NCBI GenBank assembly: GCA_947625005.1
Contig: CANQNA010000068.1
Location: 1 to 7,093 of the forward strand
DNA length: 7,093 nucleotides
From: an uncultured Bacilli bacterium
Lineage (GTDB): Bacteria > Bacillota_I > Bacilli_A > RF39 > UBA660
Reading direction: 5' to 3'
The notes under the pieces are model-generated. The model saw only the letters and a list, made by a program, of their open reading frames with translations, had not been told where the DNA came from and did not search any database. The translations under genes and the position numbers were made by a program. Below are positions 4,293 through 7,093 of the stretch, in pieces (position 1 is the first letter of the stretch; each line of letters opens with the position of its first letter).

Positions 4293-4517
4293 AATGATAC
4301 TTTAAGGCAAGTGCTATCTATTATATGCAGTAATTTTGTTGATACATTATTAAACGGAATAGAAGATAATAAAGAAGACTTCCCTTATATATTAGCCGTA
4401 GTAAATTTTATTAATGAATTAAAAGAAAAAAATATTTTAGTTGAATATTACGAAACTTTTGAGCCTAAAATAATTGATATGGTTAATAGAGAAGCTAGTA
4501 ACTATTTAGCAAGATAA
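4287..4517 (+). CDS. Unknown 76-aa acidic protein with an occluded GTG start
   Basis: I do not recognise this protein. It reads as helical and acidic: TLRQVLSIICSNFVDTLLNGI, a charged turn (EDNKEDFPY), then ILAVVNFINELKEKN and a C-terminal helix ending in NREASNYLAR. There is no membrane segment, zinc motif or helix-turn-helix. The start is GTG at 4287, eight bases after a perfect AAAGGAGG, so it is a real gene despite its size. Start and ribosome site lie in an 18-bp inverted repeat that would keep expression low unless opened. It ends 30 bases before the resolvase gene and is probably in the same transcript. Possible roles are an accessory factor for recombination (for example a directionality factor) or a small anti-host protein; neither is shown by the sequence. 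Confidence 0.7.
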   Translation: MKNDTLRQVLSIICSNFVDTLLNGIEDNKEDFPYILAVVNFINELKEKNILVEYYETFEPKIIDMVNREASNYLAR

Positions 4518-4547
4518 TTATTTTACTTTTAGAAAGGATTTTAGTTA

Positions 4548-5141
4548 ATGAATAATAGAATTTATGGTTACGCAAGAGTAAGCAGTAAAGAACAAAATGA
4601 AGAAAGACAAATAAAAGCATTAATTGAGAATGGTGTTGAAGATAGATTTATATTTATAGATAAGCAAAGTGGTAAAGATTTTAATAGAGAGCAATACCAA
4701 GTTTTAAAAAATGCATTAAGAGAAAATGATTTATTAATTATTAAAAGCATTGATAGATTAGGCCGAAATTATAATGCAATAATTGAAGAATGGAAAGATA
4801 TTACTAAAAATATTAAAGCAGATATATTTGTAATAGATATGCCGTTATTAGACACAAGAAATAATAAAGATTTATTAGGGACATTTATTAGCGATTTAGT
4901 ATTGCAAATATTAAGCTATGTTGCTAACCAAGAAAAAGATTATATAAATAAAAGACAAAGAGAAGGAATTGATATTGCATTAAAAAATGGTGTTAAATTT
5001 GGAAGACCTAAAATAGAAAAGCCACATAATTTTGATGATGTGGTTTTAAAATGGAAGAAAAAAGAAATTAAATCAAAAGAAGCAATGGAATTATTAAATT
5101 TAAAACCGAATACATTTTATAATTTAGTTAAAGATATTTAA
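4548..5141 (+). CDS. Small serine recombinase, resolvase/invertase family
   Basis: The 197-aa protein is a full-length member of the resolvase/invertase family, which cuts and rejoins DNA through a serine. The N-terminal catalytic domain (about 1-140) opens with YGYARVSSKEQNEERQ: Arg10 and Ser12 are the expected catalytic residues. It has DKQSGKDFNR near 38-47, and SIDRLGRNY with Arg70 and Arg73. The DMPLLDTR segment (98-104) is typical of the Firmicutes branch. The linker FGRPK (151-155) leads to a C-terminal helix-turn-helix (about 163-195). The ATG follows AAAGGA by nine bases. As neighbour to a Rep and a large serine integrase, it may resolve multimers of the circular form or invert a segment. 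Its target site was not identified. The function call is firm at family level. Confidence 0.93.
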   Translation: MNNRIYGYARVSSKEQNEERQIKALIENGVEDRFIFIDKQSGKDFNREQYQVLKNALRENDLLIIKSIDRLGRNYNAIIEEWKDITKNIKADIFVIDMPLLDTRNNKDLLGTFISDLVLQILSYVANQEKDYINKRQREGIDIALKNGVKFGRPKIEKPHNFDDVVLKWKKKEIKSKEAMELLNLKPNTFYNLVKDI

Positions 5142-5143
5142 TA

Positions 5144-5176
5144 TTAATTGCATATAAAAATATGTTATAATATGCA
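5144..5176 (+). promoter_or_regulatory. Integrase promoter with overlapping dyad operator
   Basis: TGTTATAAT (5163-5171) is a perfect extended -10. A weak -35 (TTAATT, 5144-5149) sits 16 bases upstream. The 7-bp inverted repeat TGCATAT (5149-5155) / ATATGCA (5170-5176) straddles and overlaps the -10, a good position for a repressor. Half of this repeat, TGCATAT, also occurs at 3006-3012 in the repressor's own divergent gap. This suggests, without proving, common control by the XRE protein. Confidence 0.5.
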
Positions 5177-5224
5177 TAAATTTATTTTTTACTTTATATT
5201 AGTTTTAGAGAAGGTGCAATTATT

Positions 5225-6901
5225 ATGAATGATAGTATTGATAATGAGAATGAGGAAAAAATAGTTGCTATTTATACGAGAGTTAGTACCGATGACCAAG
5301 CAAGAGATGGTTATAGTTTAGATATGCAACTTAAAAGGATTAAAAGCCATTGTGAAAATTATAATTATGAAATATATAAGGTTTATGAAGAACCTGGAAT
5401 AAGTGCAAAGAATACTGAAGATAGAAAAAAATATAATGAAATGATTGATGATATGAAAAAAGGTAAATTTAATATGATAGTTGCACTTAAAATTGATAGA
5501 ATTAGTAGATATTTAATAGACTTTTTAAAGTTTATGGCTATGGCAAAAGAATTTGGGTGTGATGTTGAATTTATATTAGATAAAGTAGACACTAGCACAG
5601 CAAGTGGCAGAATGATGATGAATATGTTAGCAGTTTTTGCGCAATTTGAAAGAGAATTGATAATTGAAAGAACGAATGCGGGAGTTAAAGGGGCTATTGA
5701 AGATGGTCATTTTAGCGGTCCAGCACCTTTAGGTTATATAAGAGAAAATAAAAAATGGGTAGTTAACGAAAATGAAAGACAAATTGTAAAAGATGTATTT
5801 GATTTATGTTTAAATGGTTACACTTATAGCCAAATTGCCCCTATTATGAAAGAGAGATACCCAAAAATAGTTTATAAATATGGTACAGATAAAAAAGGTA
5901 ATAAAGTGCCACGGTATAGAAAATGGGAAGAAGACTCTATCTCAAAAATATTAAATAATAAAACATATATAGGCATATATGAATGGGGCAAGTCTACTAA
6001 AGGTAAAGAAATAGTAGAAATAAAAGGAAAAATAGAACCAATTATTAGCGAAGATATATTTATGCAATGCCAAGAAAATATAAAAAGAAATAGTAGGAAT
6101 TATTATAGAAATAAAAATTATTTATTTATGCAAAAAATAAAATGCCCAAATTGTGGTAGAATAATGGCTTGTAATGGTGCTAAAAAGAAAGATGGCCGAG
6201 AGTATTTATATTATAAATGTAAAGACTGTAATGATTATATAAGAGAAGAATGGATAGAAGATGCTTTAATTGAAGAATTGCAAGATATATTAGAATTATA
6301 TTTAGCTATTAATGATACTTATGTAGCAACTGATAAAGATTTAGCCGAAGAATTTAATAAATGTAAAATTAATAATAAAATTAGATTTGCAATAGATAGA
6401 AATATAATTGAAGAAAGATTAAAATTTGTTACTACGGCTGAATTATTAAAACCGATATGGGAAAAAGCTAATTATGAAGTAAAAAGCGATTTTATCACAA
6501 AATATGTTGATTATATAGAAATTGAGAAAAAAGGTACGAATAGGAAGCCACAGATAAATATTAAGACACTTAATTTTATGAAAGATAAAGTACAAAAGAT
6601 GACTGAATTAAGCAAACAAAATATGATAGATGAAATAATTACTAAAGGTTGTTTTAGAATTAGTAAAACCGAATATAAAAGTTTAAACGAAGCAAATAAG
6701 TATATAAACATATTGAAAAAGAAATATAGTTTTAATGTAATAGATATGAACTTAAATAAAGATTATTATATTAATGATAATTTATTATTTAAAGTAATTG
6801 GAGTTGAGCCTACTAGAAAAGCAATAAAACCAAGAACTTTATTATTAGAATTATATGATGAAAGCGAAGGAATAGAGCAAGAAATTATATATGAAAATTA
6901 A
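5225..6901 (+). CDS. Large serine recombinase (probable integrase of the element)
   Basis: This 558-aa protein is a large serine integrase. The catalytic domain (about 12-155) begins IVAIYTRVSTDDQARDGYS with Arg19 and Ser21, has LKIDRISRY with Arg92 and Arg95, and ends FAQFERELIIERT. The recombinase domain follows (about 165-300, GPAPLGYIRE through ILNNKTYIGIYEWG). The zinc ribbon uses CPNC (308-311) and CKDC (332-335). The region after the ribbon, where these proteins usually carry a long coiled coil for synapsis and direction control, is short here (about 345-430). A C-terminal part of about 115 residues follows that I cannot match. The ATG is eight bases after AAGGTG. It has its own promoter and lies at the right edge of the element, next to the proposed attR. 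It would catalyse integration, and excision with a partner protein. Confidence 0.95.
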   Translation: MNDSIDNENEEKIVAIYTRVSTDDQARDGYSLDMQLKRIKSHCENYNYEIYKVYEEPGISAKNTEDRKKYNEMIDDMKKGKFNMIVALKIDRISRYLIDFLKFMAMAKEFGCDVEFILDKVDTSTASGRMMMNMLAVFAQFERELIIERTNAGVKGAIEDGHFSGPAPLGYIRENKKWVVNENERQIVKDVFDLCLNGYTYSQIAPIMKERYPKIVYKYGTDKKGNKVPRYRKWEEDSISKILNNKTYIGIYEWGKSTKGKEIVEIKGKIEPIISEDIFMQCQENIKRNSRNYYRNKNYLFMQKIKCPNCGRIMACNGAKKKDGREYLYYKCKDCNDYIREEWIEDALIEELQDILELYLAINDTYVATDKDLAEEFNKCKINNKIRFAIDRNIIEERLKFVTTAELLKPIWEKANYEVKSDFITKYVDYIEIEKKGTNRKPQINIKTLNFMKDKVQKMTELSKQNMIDEIITKGCFRISKTEYKSLNEANKYINILKKKYSFNVIDMNLNKDYYINDNLLFKVIGVEPTRKAIKPRTLLLELYDESEGIEQEIIYEN

Positions 6902-6902
6902 C

Positions 6903-6937
6903 TGCAAAAATGTTGCATTATAATAAAAATTATTATA
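6903..6937. repeat. Two adjoining inverted repeats just after the integrase
   Basis: TGCAA/TTGCA (6903-6907, 6913-6917) is followed at once by TATAATA/TATTATA (6919-6925, 6931-6937). They start one base after the integrase stop codon. There is no T-run, so a terminator is unlikely. They may be arms of an attachment site or binding sites for an excision factor. The TATAAT at 6919-6924 could also be a -10 box reading out of the right end. Confidence 0.4.
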
Positions 6938-7026
6938 TATTATTAGTAGATACAAGAAAATAAAAAGGCTTTATGCAAAAATTTTGATATCCCTTTTGTT
7001 ATGGCTCCAATTTGTTTATTTTGAGT

Positions 7027-7038
7027 TTAGGTAAAAAA
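7027..7038. other. Candidate right attachment site (attR core)
   Basis: TTAGGTAAAAAA repeats the 12 bases found at 1015-1026. It lies 126 bases after the integrase stop, the normal place for attR. The surrounding bases (GAG-T-TTAGG here, ATAG-TTAGG at the left) match with one base inserted. It is AT-rich and short, so chance cannot be ruled out. Confidence 0.35.
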
Positions 7039-7051
7039 AATACTTGACATC

Positions 7052-7090
7052 AAAAAAGATGAAAATGTTAAAAACTTTTTCATCTTTTTT
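7052..7090. terminator. Strong hairpin terminator at the right edge (works on both strands)
   Basis: The 14-bp perfect stem of 7052-7065 (A-run, GATG, AAAA) with 7077-7090 (TTTT, CATC, T-run) encloses an 11-base loop. Because the stem begins with six As and ends with six Ts, it can stop transcription from either side. It lies just outside the candidate attR, so it probably belongs to host DNA. It would stop integrase transcripts in the integrated state. Confidence 0.8.
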
Positions 7091-7093
7091 AAA

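Larger units (their letters stand above)
1015..7038. mobile_element. Putative integrative element with large serine integrase and HUH Rep
   Basis: The segment between two copies of TTAGGTAAAAAA (1015-1026 and 7027-7038) holds a probable replication initiator, an XRE repressor, a membrane zinc-ribbon protein, an unknown 76-aa protein, a resolvase-type recombinase and a large serine recombinase at the right edge. The integrase at one end, next to the putative att site, is the usual layout. The combination of Rep, resolvase and integrase suggests an integrated plasmid or small mobilisable element; no conjugation or phage structural genes are present. The integrase and the gene set are solid; the exact borders are only candidates because a 12-bp AT-rich repeat can arise by chance. 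Confidence 0.6.

Noticed and set aside
5383..5598. Minus-strand open frames inside the integrase (also 6511-6711) and inside the resolvase and Rep genes
   Set aside because: They lie antisense to well-supported genes, lack ribosome sites, and give hydrophobic low-complexity products typical of antisense reading.
6950..7024. 24-codon open stretch between the integrase and the candidate attR, looking like the end of a host gene
   Set aside because: It follows an in-frame TAG, has no usable start or ribosome site, and other frames are also open here. Host-gene remains cannot be shown without an empty-site sequence.
7044..7074. TTGACA at 7044-7049 as the -35 of a promoter reading out of the window
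   Set aside because: The only -10 candidates at a fitting distance are poor (TTAAAA, TAAAAA) and lie in the loop of the terminator at 7052-7090.

Overview
The window is very AT-rich (roughly a quarter G+C by eye), uses the standard code (TGG for Trp, TGA as a stop) and has strong AAGGAG-type ribosome binding sites and T-tailed hairpin terminators. This points to a low-GC Firmicute or Bacilli-like gut bacterium, but the species cannot be named from the sequence.

Left flank (1-1002). A truncated minus-strand gene for a YhcG/DUF1016-family protein (1-347) has its own extended -10 promoter. About 500 bases without a gene follow, holding an 11-bp tandem repeat, a 16-bp perfect palindrome, a short GC-rich hairpin and two GGACA-type repeats. 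Then comes a tRNA-Cys(GCA) gene with a near-consensus promoter and its own terminator.

Element (about 1015-7038). This looks like a compact integrative mobile element of about 6 kb. In order it carries: a 95-aa unknown protein coupled to a probable HUH-type rolling-circle replication initiator; a 560-base non-coding stretch with short repeats, hairpins and a candidate small RNA that could be the origin or copy-control region; a minus-strand XRE-family repressor; a divergent membrane-anchored zinc-ribbon protein; two terminators; an unknown 76-aa protein whose Shine-Dalgarno sequence and start codon lie inside a long inverted repeat; a small serine recombinase (resolvase/invertase type); and a 558-aa large serine recombinase, the likely integrase. 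A 12-bp direct repeat, TTAGGTAAAAAA, occurs just before the first gene and just after the integrase, so it is a candidate att core. A strong hairpin terminator closes the window.

How it may work (inference). The large serine recombinase would integrate and excise the element. The Rep-like protein would replicate the circle. The small serine recombinase could resolve multimers, and the XRE protein would control the divergent promoters. The rep operon begins about 14 bases after the candidate left end and 26 bases after the tRNA terminator, so there is no room for its own promoter. In the excised circle it would lie downstream of the integrase gene with no clear terminator between them. Rep expression may therefore depend on excision. 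This circuit and the occluded start of the 76-aa gene are the most interesting points in the window.
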